Assembly (NCBI GenBank): GCA_002748285.1
Contig: PDSA01000029.1
Span: forward strand, 119,109 to 183,108
Reading direction: 5' to 3'
DNA length: 64,000 nucleotides
Source of the DNA: Rhodobacterales bacterium
Lineage (GTDB): Bacteria; Pseudomonadota; Alphaproteobacteria; Rhodobacterales; Rhodobacteraceae
Each line of letters starts with the position of its first letter. The stretch's first letter is position 1. The position numbers were made by a program, and so were the translations under genes. The notes under the pieces were generated by a model. It was given only the letters and a program-made list of their open reading frames with translations. It was not told where the DNA came from and searched no databases. This document shows positions 1 to 10,188 of the stretch, one piece after another.

Positions 1-1
1 G

Positions 2-484
2 CTGGCAGGGGCGGACAAGGTTTCGTTCAACTCGGCCGCCGTGGCCAACCCGGATGTGATTGCCGATGCCGCCAACCATTTCGGCAGCCAGTGCATTGTG
101 GTGGCGATTGATGCCAAAACCGTTGCGCCGGGCAAATGGCAGATTTTCACCCATGGCGGGCGGCGCGCCACCGGCATTGATGCGGTGGAATTTGCCAAGT
201 TGGTGGTCTCGAAAGGTGCGGGTGAAATCCTGCTGACCAGCATGGACCGCGACGGCACCAAGCAGGGGTTCAATCTGCCTCTGACCCGGGCGATTTCAGA
301 CGCGGTGCCGGTGCCGGTGATTGCCTCGGGCGGGGTGGGCGATCTGGATCATTTGGTGGAGGGCGTCACCGAGGGCGGTGCTTCGGCGGTGCTGGCGGCT
401 TCGATCTTTCACTTTGGCACTTACACGATTGGGCAGGCCAAACAGCACATGGCGGATGCCGGTATCCCGATGAGGTTGACATGA
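2..484 (+). CDS. hisF: Imidazole glycerol phosphate synthase subunit HisF (5'-truncated by window edge)
   Basis: Frame open from base 2 ([19 protein letters not shown]...); contains [28 protein letters not shown] and PVIASGGVG motifs typical of HisF. Confidence 0.95.
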   Translation: MAGADKVSFNSAAVANPDVIADAANHFGSQCIVVAIDAKTVAPGKWQIFTHGGRRATGIDAVEFAKLVVSKGAGEILLTSMDRDGTKQGFNLPLTRAISDAVPVPVIASGGVGDLDHLVEGVTEGGASAVLAASIFHFGTYTIGQAKQHMADAGIPMRLT

Positions 485-789
485 ACACGCTAGAACGGCT
501 TTTCGCCACGATCGAGGCCCGCAAGGGGGCTGATCCTGATAGTTCCTGGACAGCGAAATTGCTGGCGAAGGGGCCGGAAAAATGCGCCGAAAAATTCGGG
601 GAAGAGGCGGTGGAGGCGATCATCGAAGCCGTCAAAAACGACCCTGCGCGGCTGACCTCTGAGGCTGCGGATGTGCTTTATCACCTGCTGGTAATGCTAG
701 CTGCTCGCAATGTCACGCTGGCCGATGTACTGGCCGAGCTGGAGCGCCGTGAAGGTGTGTCGGGGATTGAGGAAAAAGCGGGGCGGTGA
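481..789 (+). CDS. hisE: Phosphoribosyl-ATP diphosphatase HisE
   Basis: ATG overlaps hisF stop; [13 protein letters not shown]...[13 protein letters not shown] motif. Confidence 0.95.
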   Translation: MNTLERLFATIEARKGADPDSSWTAKLLAKGPEKCAEKFGEEAVEAIIEAVKNDPARLTSEAADVLYHLLVMLAARNVTLADVLAELERREGVSGIEEKAGR

Positions 790-804
790 TTGGCCCTTGT
801 GCCT

Positions 805-1134
805 CTAAGAGCCCAGATATTCCTGAATAACCCAGCTTTGTAACGCATCGCCCCGAAGCGAAGAGATAAACCGCGCCCCGGCCGGGTCTTCGAGGTGATA
901 AAAAAACACAACGCGCCGGTTCTGGCGGTATTCCGCCCGGACATATTCACCGTCTTCTGAGCCAGCTCCGCCAATCTCGGGATCAAAGCCCAGCGCCTGA
1001 AGGGTGTTCACCAAGCGCTCCAACTGCGCCTCATAGGCGGGCGAGAAGCGCTCCCAGATCTCGGTTGGCTCGGGGCCGGTCAGGCCCCAAGCGAATGGTT
1101 CATTGTCGCGCGGGCGGGGGAAGCGGATTGGCAT
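805..1134 (-). CDS. Hypothetical protein
   Basis: ORF with internal start MPIRFPRPRDNEPFAWG; no family recognised. Confidence 0.45.
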   Translation of the reverse strand: MPIRFPRPRDNEPFAWGLTGPEPTEIWERFSPAYEAQLERLVNTLQALGFDPEIGGAGSEDGEYVRAEYRQNRRVVFFYHLEDPAGARFISSLRGDALQSWVIQEYLGS

Positions 1135-1183
1135 AGGTTTCTCTTTTGCTGTGTAAACGGGCTTCATCCGCCTGCAAGAACGC

Positions 1184-1531
1184 TTATTCAGACACGCAGT
1201 TTTGGTGGCTGTCTTTGTCCATTTCATTCTCTAACATGGCGGTTTTGCCCTTGGTCCACCACACATATTCCCCCGAAGCATATTTCGCACCCGAGGCCGA
1301 GACAACATTCACGAAAATACGCATCTCGCCCTTGATAGGCACAATGGCCAGCGTGTTGGGGCCGGAATTGATGTATTGAACAACAAAGGGCTCAGCCCCG
1401 TCACAGGAATAAATCTCGGATGTGACGCTGCTTGTGGCATCGGCTGCCAGAGGGATAGACAGGCTGACATCCGCGCTGGCCGCCGTGGCGCTGGCAAGCA
1501 GGGTGAGTGCAATGGAACTGATACGCATCAT
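1184..1531 (-). CDS. MliC family protein (lysozyme-inhibitor-like), signal peptide
   Basis: Signal peptide MMRISSIALTLLASATAASA; IYSCDG...YINSGPNTLAIVPIKG...YASGEYVWWTKGKTAML matches the MliC/PliC pattern. Confidence 0.75.
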   Translation of the reverse strand: MMRISSIALTLLASATAASADVSLSIPLAADATSSVTSEIYSCDGAEPFVVQYINSGPNTLAIVPIKGEMRIFVNVVSASGAKYASGEYVWWTKGKTAMLENEMDKDSHQNCVSE

Positions 1532-1875
1532 GTGATCTCCTTAAATTGACGCGCCATCATAGCGGTGGGGCAAACCCTTGTCAGCAGGAATATTGGGGGC
1601 GGCGGTTCTCAGCCGGGTGGCGTTATGGAATGCAGTGGGCCGGTCTTGTTCGGTGTTTCTGCGCGTGTTAGGGTCTATTAAGCGAAAAAGGTGAGGCATG
1701 AAACGCAGTTGGGAGATAAAAAATGGAGAGCTCCCGGACGCGTTGCGTTCGGAGTTTGAAGACATCACACACCCCAACAGCCCTTTTGACACAGAGGGCT
1801 AGCCCGTGCCCCCATGGCAGGCATTTTTGTATCTTGAACACCGCAGCATGGGGGCTGGAGAGGACTAAGTATGAA

Positions 1876-2097
1876 ATGTCTGACTATATTGAAGCTGTTT
1901 CCAAAACCACTTTGCCCCACGGCTCTGGCGCGGCTGAGATCGTCAAAAGCTATGACCCTGACAAATGGGCGGCGCTGTTGACCCATTTGCGGCGGATTGA
2001 CCTGTCGCCCGATGGGTTTGAAGCATTGTGCAGCAGTGAGCCGCGCGACGCTCCCAAATTTGCGGAAAATGTTTTCGCCAAACCCTGCCCGGAATAG
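1876..2097 (+). CDS. Small hypothetical protein
   Basis: In-frame ATG, 73 aa, no conflicting ORF with better support; no family recognised. Confidence 0.3.
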   Translation: MSDYIEAVSKTTLPHGSGAAEIVKSYDPDKWAALLTHLRRIDLSPDGFEALCSSEPRDAPKFAENVFAKPCPE

Positions 2098-2133
2098 GCT
2101 GGATTAGAGCCTTATTGACCCAGCCTTACCGGT

Positions 2134-2763
2134 TCATTTGTTGCAGGATTGCGCAACTGCCTCGCCCGCCCAGCCGCTGCGTGCGCGGATCGTGGTTGAG
2201 GAAATATCCAGCATTGGCGCATTGACAAAACTCCAGGCCGGCAGAGGGGCGGTGGGCAAGTGGGTGGACTCAGAGCCTGGCAATTTGTGCTGTCGATAGA
2301 TTTTCGCCGCTTTGCTGGTGCGGGCGCGCATCCGGTCATTGGGGCGGGCGATGATCCCGACCGCGACATGATCCATGATCCAGCGCCAATCCTGCCAGTG
2401 GTCAAATTGCGTCAGATTATCCGCCCCCATCAGCCAGACAAATTTCACACCCAAGCGCCGCTTTAGCAAGGCTCGCAGAGTTTCAGCCGTGTAGCGGGTG
2501 CCGATACGGGCTTCGAAATCTGTCACCCTGATACGCGGATGCGCTGCGATGTCTCGACAAGCCTGCAAGCGTTGGTGCATCGGAGCAGGCGGGTTTGGTT
2601 TGAGCGGATTGCCCGGCGACACCAGCCACCAGACCTGATGCAACCCAAATCGTTTGAGCGCCACCTTCGAGATATGCAGATGCCCCAAATGCGGTGGATC
2701 GAATGACCCTCCCAACAGGCCGATGCGCTGGCCCGGGGGGGCATATGGCAAATCATTGTTCAT
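2134..2763 (-). CDS. nadD: Nicotinate-nucleotide adenylyltransferase
   Basis: RIGLLGGSFDPPHLGHLHIS ... FVWLMGADNLTQFDHWQDW ... ISSTTIRAR motifs; ATG at 2763. Confidence 0.93.
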   Translation of the reverse strand: MNNDLPYAPPGQRIGLLGGSFDPPHLGHLHISKVALKRFGLHQVWWLVSPGNPLKPNPPAPMHQRLQACRDIAAHPRIRVTDFEARIGTRYTAETLRALLKRRLGVKFVWLMGADNLTQFDHWQDWRWIMDHVAVGIIARPNDRMRARTSKAAKIYRQHKLPGSESTHLPTAPLPAWSFVNAPMLDISSTTIRARSGWAGEAVAQSCNK

Positions 2764-2879
2764 GGCTGACAGGTTAACCAATATCGGGGCAGATGTGAAA
2801 GGGCTGAGGCTGTATAGCTGACCGGAGTGGGTTTTGCCCCCAAGATCAGCGCAGTATCCGTGCTGCCTCACGGCAAGAG

Positions 2880-3120
2880 CCCTTTGTGTCGATCGGCGTG
2901 GCTTACGGGTCAAGCGGGGGGTGGGCGTGCGCTCAGGATGCGCGATGCCAGAGCCAAGGTGACAGCCCCTTAGAGCCACCCCAGCGCAACACAAAGCGCT
3001 GCACCCGGCCCGGCGATCAGGCCACCAGCCGTCAGGCTGTTGGCCGTCACCCCGCGCCAGGGTGGCTGCCTGCTGATCCAGCGCCCTATCAATGATTGGG
3101 CACAGATGACGATCAGGCAT
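2880..3120 (-). pseudogene. Remnant of CDP-alcohol phosphatidyltransferase-like gene
   Basis: Minus strand reads IIDRALDQQAATLA in one frame, then RGVTANSLTAGGLIAGPGAALCVALGWL*GAVTLALASRIL in another frame with an in-frame TAA; this resembles the N-terminal region of the family (xIDxxL...GVTAxxLTxxGLxxGxxAA), with the DG..AR catalytic block missing. Confidence 0.45.
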
Positions 3121-3135
3121 GGGCAGCCTTTTAGG

Positions 3136-3387
3136 TCAGGATTCGCCGACCAGCTGATCCCATGCATCAATCGCCTTGGCACCATACATCAGGGACGGCC
3201 CGCCGCCCATCTGGATAGCCATGGCCACCACATCGGCCATTTCCTCGCGGGTGCCGCCTGCTTTGGCCAGCGCCTGAACGTGAAAGCCGATGCAATCGGT
3301 GCAACGATCCGCAATGGTGTCAGGAATGGCCTTGTTGAGGCGGCGCAGCTGGCCGCTGGTGTCGTTCATATGTGTTTTCCAATCCAT
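3136..3387 (-). CDS. Carboxymuconolactone decarboxylase/AhpD-like family protein
   Basis: DRCTDCIGFHVQALAKAGGTREEMADVVAMAIQMGGGPSLMYG; CxxC...H motif of AhpD-like proteins. Confidence 0.85.
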   Translation of the reverse strand: MDWKTHMNDTSGQLRRLNKAIPDTIADRCTDCIGFHVQALAKAGGTREEMADVVAMAIQMGGGPSLMYGAKAIDAWDQLVGES

Positions 3388-3590
3388 AAGAGCATCCTTT
3401 GCTTTTGTTTGTTCTATAAGCTTGCTATGCAGACCCAAGCCCGGCTTTGACTAAAGCGACTGGGGCGCGAGCCGCAAGCACATTTAGGTGCAAGAGCAGA
3501 TAAAAGACAGAGCCATGCGACATTGGGTCGCTTTTCTTTGCGACCCAAACGCTTTAGCCAGCATCCAGAATAACAAAAAGACAGTATGAC

Positions 3591-4010
3591 ATGGCAGATC
3601 TTCCCCCTAGATTTCCGGTGACAAGTGCGCAAATTGATCAGGTTATGCAGGTGTTTTATGCCTCGGTGCGCCACGACCAGACCCTTGGCCCGATTTTTGA
3701 GCGCCATATCGGCACCGATGCCGAATCGTGGGATCATCACATCGCCAAAATCAGCCGGTTCTGGCACCGTGGCATTCTGCACGAAGGCGAATATAGTGGC
3801 AATCCGATGACAGCGCACACCCGGGCGGGTGACATTTACGCACACCACTTTGACATTTGGCTGGCGCTGTTTGACCGTGCTCTTGCTCAGGTTCTGCCTG
3901 CCGAACCCGCGGCGCAGTGGTCGGCGCTGGCCCATCGCATGGGGCGCGGGCTGCGGATGGGGGTCAAAGACATCAACCAACCCGAAGGCGCGGTTCCTGA
4001 TCTAAGCTGA
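3591..4010 (+). CDS. Group III truncated haemoglobin
   Basis: YASVRHDQTLGPIFERHI...WDHHIAKISRFWHRGILHEGEYSGNPMTAHTR. Confidence 0.88.
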   Translation: MADLPPRFPVTSAQIDQVMQVFYASVRHDQTLGPIFERHIGTDAESWDHHIAKISRFWHRGILHEGEYSGNPMTAHTRAGDIYAHHFDIWLALFDRALAQVLPAEPAAQWSALAHRMGRGLRMGVKDINQPEGAVPDLS

Positions 4011-6968
4011 ATCCGGGTCGTTTTTCTGCCTCGCCTGCTTTTCAGCCTTTTTCTGGCGTTCCAGCCGCCTTTGCTGGCGTCTTTTACGCCGGGCACGGCG
4101 CTCTTTTCTGCGCTGGGCGATCTCGGCTTTGCGCTGTGCTTCGTCGGCGTCATCAACCGGTTCGTCTGGCGCGTCCTCATCGGGTTTTTCGGGCTCGGCT
4201 TCTCCGGCCCCATCGTCTTGTGGCCCGGTTTCATCGGGCGCAGTTTCATCCGGTGCGGGCTCCTCCGGCCCATCCCCCCATTGCGCCGTCATGCGCTGAT
4301 TGACCCAAGCCAACCCGGCCAGAGACAAGCCCAGCCCAAGGAAAGAGGCCACCCGGATCAGCCCCGCCAGCCCGGACATGTCGATCAGGAACACTTTGGC
4401 CACTGTCAGCCCGATGCCGATCATTGCCAGACGCCGCACCAAAACCGAGCGTTTGGCAAAAGCAATCCCCAGCAGCACCACCGACACCAGCAGCATGGCA
4501 ATGGTATAGCTGTAAAGCTCGCCATCGGTGGTGCCGGGATTGGCTAGCATGTCGCCCTGCCAGAACCGGCGGATTTCAAGCCCGACGTAAAGTGCGCTCA
4601 GCATGGCGCAAACCACCCCAAAGGTGGCGCGCAGCTTCCGGCCGAGATGGGTAAAGCGCCAGGCCACCACGCCAAACAGCAAACCGGGCAGCAGATAGGC
4701 GATCATCAGGCTGTCAAACAGCATCGGCCCACGCACCAGCTCGTGATTGTTCGTAAGCGGGTTGCCAAAAGTCAGAAGCATCCCCAGCGCCACCACCCCG
4801 AGCAGCCCGAACAGACAGGCCAGCACCAGCCGCACCCAGCCGATGATCCCGCCCAGCTGCATCCGATACAGCTGATTGGCGGCTGAGATCAGCCAGACCA
4901 GCGCGAACAAGGCCACCGGAATGCTGGCGCCGCGGGTGCCTTCGAACAGGCGGGCCAGCCAGATCGACAAGAACAGCCCGGCAATGGTCCAGACGGCGGA
5001 CTCCATCACCACAATGGCCGCGATGCGTTGACGCTGTTGCAAGACCAGCCATGCGGCGGCAAACAGCGCGACTACCCCGGCATATCCCAGCGCGAATTCC
5101 CAAAATGCCGCTTGGTATCCCCAGAAAACTCCGGGGTCGACCAGCAGGCGATAGCCGACCACCACGCCTCCGATTTGCACAAAGACCGACAGTAATGGCA
5201 AATCCAGCTTGCGGTCGATTACCGCTGCCAGCAGCACCATCACCGCCAGCGCCACTGTCAGGGCCACGCTGGACAGCATCACCATCAGGGCAAAGCTGAT
5301 CATGGTCATCGCGCCCAAGGCCAGAATGGCGATGGGGCGGCGCTCTTGCGGGTGCAGCCGTGCGTCATAGAGGGCGAATGCCGTCAACAAAATCGCCACC
5401 GCCATGGCGTGCCAAGCCCAGAGCGCCTGTCCCAGAACCCAAACCGGCAGCCACCAGATTTCCAGAGCCGTCACCACAAGCGGGGCAAACAGCGCTGACA
5501 AGGCGACCCACGCCAGCCGGTATTCGCTTTCGCGCAAGCTGCGCCAAAAGCTCAGCGCGGTGCCCAACAACCCCAGCCCGACGATCAGCGTCACATCCCA
5601 TGGCGGCGAAGTTTCGGGTGGCCGGCTGCGCCCGGCGGCGAATTCCAGATAGAGGCCGCCGATGCCTTCGCCCTGCGAAAACAGCACAAACAAAAAGCCC
5701 AGCATCGGCGCGATCACCGTGCTGCGCAGGGCCGGAGCGTGCATGAACCAGATCAGCGACATTGCCAGTAATGCGGCCAGAGCCAGAAGCGCCAGCCAGA
5801 CTTCGGCGCTGCTGGAGGCGTGCAGGCTGACCAGCACTGCCGCGATGACCGCCGCGACAAAGCCGCCCGAAGCAATCCGGGTGGGGAATTGTGGCCAGTC
5901 CGGTTTGCGCGTGGCTCTGCGATAGAGCGAAGACAGCACGGTTTCGCCCTGATGTTGCGGCCAGAATTGCAGGGGCGGCACCATGGCCGACACGATTGCG
6001 GTGATCAGCGCAAAGGCCAAAAAGCCCGGCCCGCCCGCGCCGGCGGCAAAGATCAGCCATGCCGCGCCAAAGCCGAAAATCAGGCCCATAGTTGAAACCC
6101 AGGCCCAGCGCTTGATCGCGTCGACCAGCATTGCCACCAATATGATCAGCGCGAAATAGTAGTAGAACAGCCAGCCATTTTCGCTGCTGCCCCCCACCAA
6201 AAACGGAGCCGCCGTGGCACCGATAATCCCGACCATCGCCAGCAACGGGCCATAAAACCAGCCCAACGTAACGGCCAGCGCTGAAACGGCGATCAGCCCG
6301 AGCAGCGCCATTTCCGGCCCGATCAGCCCGTAAAGCTGCCGTGCGGCCAGAACTCCGGCAAACAGCGCCACCAACCCAGCCCCGGAAAACACCGAGGGCA
6401 GATAGGCGGTGTGGCTGTCGGCCTCATCCCCGCTGCGGCGTCGGATCCATTCGCCGGCCACGATCAGAGCAGCCCCCAGCGCCAAAGCCCCCATCACACG
6501 CCAGATTGGCGTCAGATAGCCGTTTTCGATGCCATATTGCACGAAAAACACCCCGGCCAGCGCCAAGGACACTGCGGCAATGGCGTAAAACCAATTTTGC
6601 TTGAGCCATGCGCTTAAGGCGCTGGCTTTTTCCGTGGTAAACACAAAAGCGGCGGGCGGGGTCTCGGGGGTATGGTCGGGTTCGTCCGCCACCACGTCCA
6701 GCTTGGGCGTTTCGAGGGGAACAATCGTTGGCTCGGTGATGATGTCGGGCTCAGGCTCGGAGCGTTCCGCCTGAGGGGCGACTACAGGAGCGGGCAGCGG
6801 CATTTCGGGTTGGGCATCAGGCGCGTCAACGGTGTCTTGGGGTTGCAACTGCTTCAACAGGGTTCGTAACTCTGTGACCTGTTTTTTCAACTTCAAGTGA
6901 CTGAAAAATAAGTAAATGAGCAGCAGTAATGCTAAAAAACCAATTCCCAAAACGACCCCCGCGCACAA
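4002..6968 (-). CDS. DUF2339 domain-containing multi-TM membrane protein
   Basis: 988 aa, N-terminal TM plus long polytopic region (NWFYAIAAVSLALAGVFFVQYGIENGYLTPIWRVMGALALGAALI...) characteristic of DUF2339; basic C-terminal tail. Confidence 0.85.
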   Translation of the reverse strand: MCAGVVLGIGFLALLLLIYLFFSHLKLKKQVTELRTLLKQLQPQDTVDAPDAQPEMPLPAPVVAPQAERSEPEPDIITEPTIVPLETPKLDVVADEPDHTPETPPAAFVFTTEKASALSAWLKQNWFYAIAAVSLALAGVFFVQYGIENGYLTPIWRVMGALALGAALIVAGEWIRRRSGDEADSHTAYLPSVFSGAGLVALFAGVLAARQLYGLIGPEMALLGLIAVSALAVTLGWFYGPLLAMVGIIGATAAPFLVGGSSENGWLFYYYFALIILVAMLVDAIKRWAWVSTMGLIFGFGAAWLIFAAGAGGPGFLAFALITAIVSAMVPPLQFWPQHQGETVLSSLYRRATRKPDWPQFPTRIASGGFVAAVIAAVLVSLHASSSAEVWLALLALAALLAMSLIWFMHAPALRSTVIAPMLGFLFVLFSQGEGIGGLYLEFAAGRSRPPETSPPWDVTLIVGLGLLGTALSFWRSLRESEYRLAWVALSALFAPLVVTALEIWWLPVWVLGQALWAWHAMAVAILLTAFALYDARLHPQERRPIAILALGAMTMISFALMVMLSSVALTVALAVMVLLAAVIDRKLDLPLLSVFVQIGGVVVGYRLLVDPGVFWGYQAAFWEFALGYAGVVALFAAAWLVLQQRQRIAAIVVMESAVWTIAGLFLSIWLARLFEGTRGASIPVALFALVWLISAANQLYRMQLGGIIGWVRLVLACLFGLLGVVALGMLLTFGNPLTNNHELVRGPMLFDSLMIAYLLPGLLFGVVAWRFTHLGRKLRATFGVVCAMLSALYVGLEIRRFWQGDMLANPGTTDGELYSYTIAMLLVSVVLLGIAFAKRSVLVRRLAMIGIGLTVAKVFLIDMSGLAGLIRVASFLGLGLSLAGLAWVNQRMTAQWGDGPEEPAPDETAPDETGPQDDGAGEAEPEKPDEDAPDEPVDDADEAQRKAEIAQRRKERRARRKRRQQRRLERQKKAEKQARQKNDPDSA

Positions 6969-7206
6969 ACCTGCCTATATTGTGTGGCAATCTAGCTGGC
7001 CAAGGTCAATACCGCAAGCCTGCGACACAGACAGGCATTTGCGCTGTGCAAAAGGCCGGAGCGGATGAGTCGCTCAACCCGTTTCCAATCAGGCTGTTAG
7101 GCTGGCGAAGACATGGCACCCGTTATATAGTGACCACAGGATCATACCCCGCGCTGGCCTTGTGGGCGGGTGTTGTTTATGAATAAATTTGATCACGGAT
7201 GAAAAT

Positions 7207-8094
7207 ATGACAGACACTGTAACACGCAAAGGGATTATTCTGGCCGGGGGCTCGGGCACCCGGTTGCATCCGGTGACGCTGGCCGTTTCAAAACAGCTGC
7301 TGCCGGTTTATAACAAGCCGATGATCTATTACCCGCTCTCGGTGCTGATGCTGGCCGGCATCCGCGATATTCTGATCATCACCACGCCCGAAGATCAGGA
7401 TCAGTTCCGCCGCCTGCTGGGCGATGGCGCGTCCTTTGGGGTGCGGTTGCAATATGCGGTGCAGCCCAGCCCCGATGGTCTGGCACAGGCCTTTGTGATC
7501 GGCGAAGAGTTCATCGGCAATGACAATGTCTGTCTGGTGCTGGGCGACAACATCTTTTACGGGGCGACGTTTTCCGCGATCCTGCACCGGGCCGCGAGTT
7601 CGGATAACGGGGCCACCGTGTTTGCCTATCCGGTGCATGACCCGGAACGCTTTGGCGTGGTTGAATTTGACGACAACCACAAAGTGCTGTCGATCGAGGA
7701 AAAACCCAGCCAGCCGAAATCGCATTACGCCGTCACCGGGCTGTATTTCTACGATCATCGGGTGGTTGAGTTTGCCAAACAGGTCCGGCCCTCGGCCCGG
7801 GGGGAGCTGGAGATCACCGATCTGAACCAGCTCTATCTGGAGGATGGCAGCCTGTTTGTAGAATTGCTGGGCCGGGGCTTTGCCTGGCTCGACACCGGCA
7901 CGCATGAATCGTTGCTGGATGCCTCGACCTTTGTGGAAACGGTGCAGTCGCGGCAGGGCTATCAGGTGGCCTGCCTTGAGGAAATCGCCTATTCCCGCGG
8001 CTGGATCAGCCGCGAAACCCTGCTGGAGCAAGGGCGCAAGATGCAAAAGAATACCTATGGGCGTTACCTGCTGGCGCTGGCCGAGGGCCGTTGA
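7207..8094 (+). CDS. rfbA: Glucose-1-phosphate thymidylyltransferase
   Basis: [38 protein letters not shown]...LGDNIFYG...EEKP...GLYFYD. Confidence 0.96.
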   Translation: MTDTVTRKGIILAGGSGTRLHPVTLAVSKQLLPVYNKPMIYYPLSVLMLAGIRDILIITTPEDQDQFRRLLGDGASFGVRLQYAVQPSPDGLAQAFVIGEEFIGNDNVCLVLGDNIFYGATFSAILHRAASSDNGATVFAYPVHDPERFGVVEFDDNHKVLSIEEKPSQPKSHYAVTGLYFYDHRVVEFAKQVRPSARGELEITDLNQLYLEDGSLFVELLGRGFAWLDTGTHESLLDASTFVETVQSRQGYQVACLEEIAYSRGWISRETLLEQGRKMQKNTYGRYLLALAEGR

Positions 8095-9209
8095 TGAGCG
8101 ACAAAATCTATGTGACCAAGCCCTATCTGCCCCCCTTGCAGGACTATATCGGGCATCTGCAACAAATCTGGGACAGCGGGATGCTGACCAATGGCGGCCC
8201 GCAGCACCAGTTGTTGGAAGAACGGCTGGCCGATTATCTGGGCGTGCCGCATCTGTCGTTGTTCAACAACTGCACCACCGCCCTGATTACCGCTTTTCAG
8301 GCGCTGCGGCTGCATGGCGAAGTCATCACCACGCCCTTTTCCTTCGTGGCTTCGGCCAATGTGCTGATCTGGAGCAACAACGTCCCGGTTTTCGTCGACA
8401 TTGACCCGGAAACGCTGAATCTGGACCCGGACAAGATCGAAGCCGCCATCACCGATAAAACCTGCGCCATTCTGCCGGTGCATTGCTATGGCAATCCCTG
8501 CGCCATGGACGCAATCGAAGCCATCGCGGCACGGCACAATCTGCGGGTGATTTATGACGCGGCCCATGCGTTTGGGGTGCAGGATGACCGGGGCAGCATT
8601 CTGGCGCGCGGAGATCTGTCGGCGGTCAGTTTCCATGCTACCAAAGTGTTCAATACCTTTGAGGGCGGTGCGCTGATCTGCCAGAGCCCGGAGATGAAAA
8701 AGCGCATTGATGATCTGAAAAATTTCGGCATCCAGGACGAGCTGACCGTGATTACCGCCGGCAGCAATGGCAAGATGAGCGAAGTCTGCGCCGCGATGGG
8801 TCTGGTGCAGCTTAACTATATTGATCAGGCGATTGCCGGGCGCCGGCGCGTGGATGCGGCTTATCGGGCGGCTCTGGCCGGTATTGACGGGCTGAGGGTG
8901 CTGCCGAGGTTGCATCAGAGGGTCTCGAGCTATGCGTATTTCCCGATCATGGTCGAGGATGATTATCCGCTGACCCGGGATGAACTTTATGATGCGCTGC
9001 GTCAGGATAACATCCTGCCCCGGCGGTATTTTTACCCGTTGATTTCCGATTTCCCGATGTATCGCAATTTGCCCTCATCCGATCCTGACAATCTGCCGGT
9101 GGCGCATCAGATCGCCAAACGTGTCCTGTGCCTGCCGATCTATTCCGACCTGGCCGAGGCCGACATCACCCGGATCACCGATATTCTGGCCCGCGGCAAA
9201 ATCGGTTAA
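8094..9209 (+). CDS. DegT/DnrJ/EryC1/StrS family sugar aminotransferase (VioA-like)
   Basis: PLP-dependent sugar aminotransferase motifs: NNCTTAL, TPFSFVASANVL, VHCYGNPC, IYDAAHAFGV, SFHATKVFNTFEGGAL (catalytic Lys); start overlaps rfbA stop. Confidence 0.93.
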   Translation: MSDKIYVTKPYLPPLQDYIGHLQQIWDSGMLTNGGPQHQLLEERLADYLGVPHLSLFNNCTTALITAFQALRLHGEVITTPFSFVASANVLIWSNNVPVFVDIDPETLNLDPDKIEAAITDKTCAILPVHCYGNPCAMDAIEAIAARHNLRVIYDAAHAFGVQDDRGSILARGDLSAVSFHATKVFNTFEGGALICQSPEMKKRIDDLKNFGIQDELTVITAGSNGKMSEVCAAMGLVQLNYIDQAIAGRRRVDAAYRAALAGIDGLRVLPRLHQRVSSYAYFPIMVEDDYPLTRDELYDALRQDNILPRRYFYPLISDFPMYRNLPSSDPDNLPVAHQIAKRVLCLPIYSDLAEADITRITDILARGKIG

Positions 9210-9263
9210 CAGATTACGGCTGCCCCCAAAGGCCCTGAGCGGCTCTGAACGCGGCGTTAGGCT

Positions 9264-10055
9264 CTATCCCCGATGCGCTCCGTCCGCCAGAGATTTGACG
9301 AAAGCCAGCACTTGTTCGACACTTTCGCCCGCCGCAATCCTGCTGACAATGGCTGATCCCACCACCGCACCATCGGCGACCTTGGCCACGGCCTCGGCCT
9401 TGTCCGGGGTGTTGATGCCAAAGCCTACCACAACCGGAATATCGGTCTTGGCCTTGATGCGGGCGACTTCAGGGCCGACATCGGCGGCTTCGGCCTCGGC
9501 CGCGCCGGTGATGCCGTTGATCGACACATAATACAAAAACCCCGAAGTATTCTGCAGTACTTTCGGCAAGCGCTGATCATCGGTGGTGGGGGTGGCCAGA
9601 CGGATGAAATTCATCCCCGCCTTTTGCGCCGGAATGCACAGCTCGCTATCCTCTTCCGGGGGCAGATCGACCACGATCATGCCATCAATCCCGGCCGCCT
9701 TGGCGTCCTCCAGAAACCGATCCACCCCGCGATTATAAATCGGGTTGTAATAGCCCATCAACACAATCGGCGTCTGATCGTCGGTCTTACGAAAGGCGCG
9801 GGCCATCTCAAGCGTGCGCTCCAAACTCATCCCCGCAGCCAGAGCCCGCTGCCCCGCCATCTGGATCGTCGGCCCATCGGCCATCGGGTCGGTAAAAGGC
9901 AGGCCCAGCTCAATGATATCAACCCCGGCACCGGGCAGACCCTTGACGATTTGCAGCGAAGTCTCAAAATCCGGGTCTCCGGCCATGACATAAGACACAA
10001 AGGCTTTCTTATTGGCGCGGCGCAATGCGGCAAATTTTTGCTCGATCCGGGTCAT
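9264..10055 (-). CDS. trpA: Tryptophan synthase alpha chain
   Basis: [11 protein letters not shown]...[21 protein letters not shown]...[11 protein letters not shown]...[11 protein letters not shown]. Confidence 0.97.
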   Translation of the reverse strand: MTRIEQKFAALRRANKKAFVSYVMAGDPDFETSLQIVKGLPGAGVDIIELGLPFTDPMADGPTIQMAGQRALAAGMSLERTLEMARAFRKTDDQTPIVLMGYYNPIYNRGVDRFLEDAKAAGIDGMIVVDLPPEEDSELCIPAQKAGMNFIRLATPTTDDQRLPKVLQNTSGFLYYVSINGITGAAEAEAADVGPEVARIKAKTDIPVVVGFGINTPDKAEAVAKVADGAVVGSAIVSRIAAGESVEQVLAFVKSLADGAHRG

Positions 10056-10188
10056 GGGGGCTCCTTTTGCTGGTTCATCATGGTTTGCGTTAATTGGCGT
10101 CAAAAATCAATGCCTGCCTGACATGTGCGCTTGACCTTGGGCGGCGCTGACCCTAGGGCATGGGGAAATCAAAGTAAGGAGAACGGCC

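Noticed and set aside
1698-1802. Mini-ORF MKRSWEIKNGELPDALRSEFEDITHPNSPFDTEG
   Set aside because: 34 codons with no recognised family; could be chance or a gene remnant
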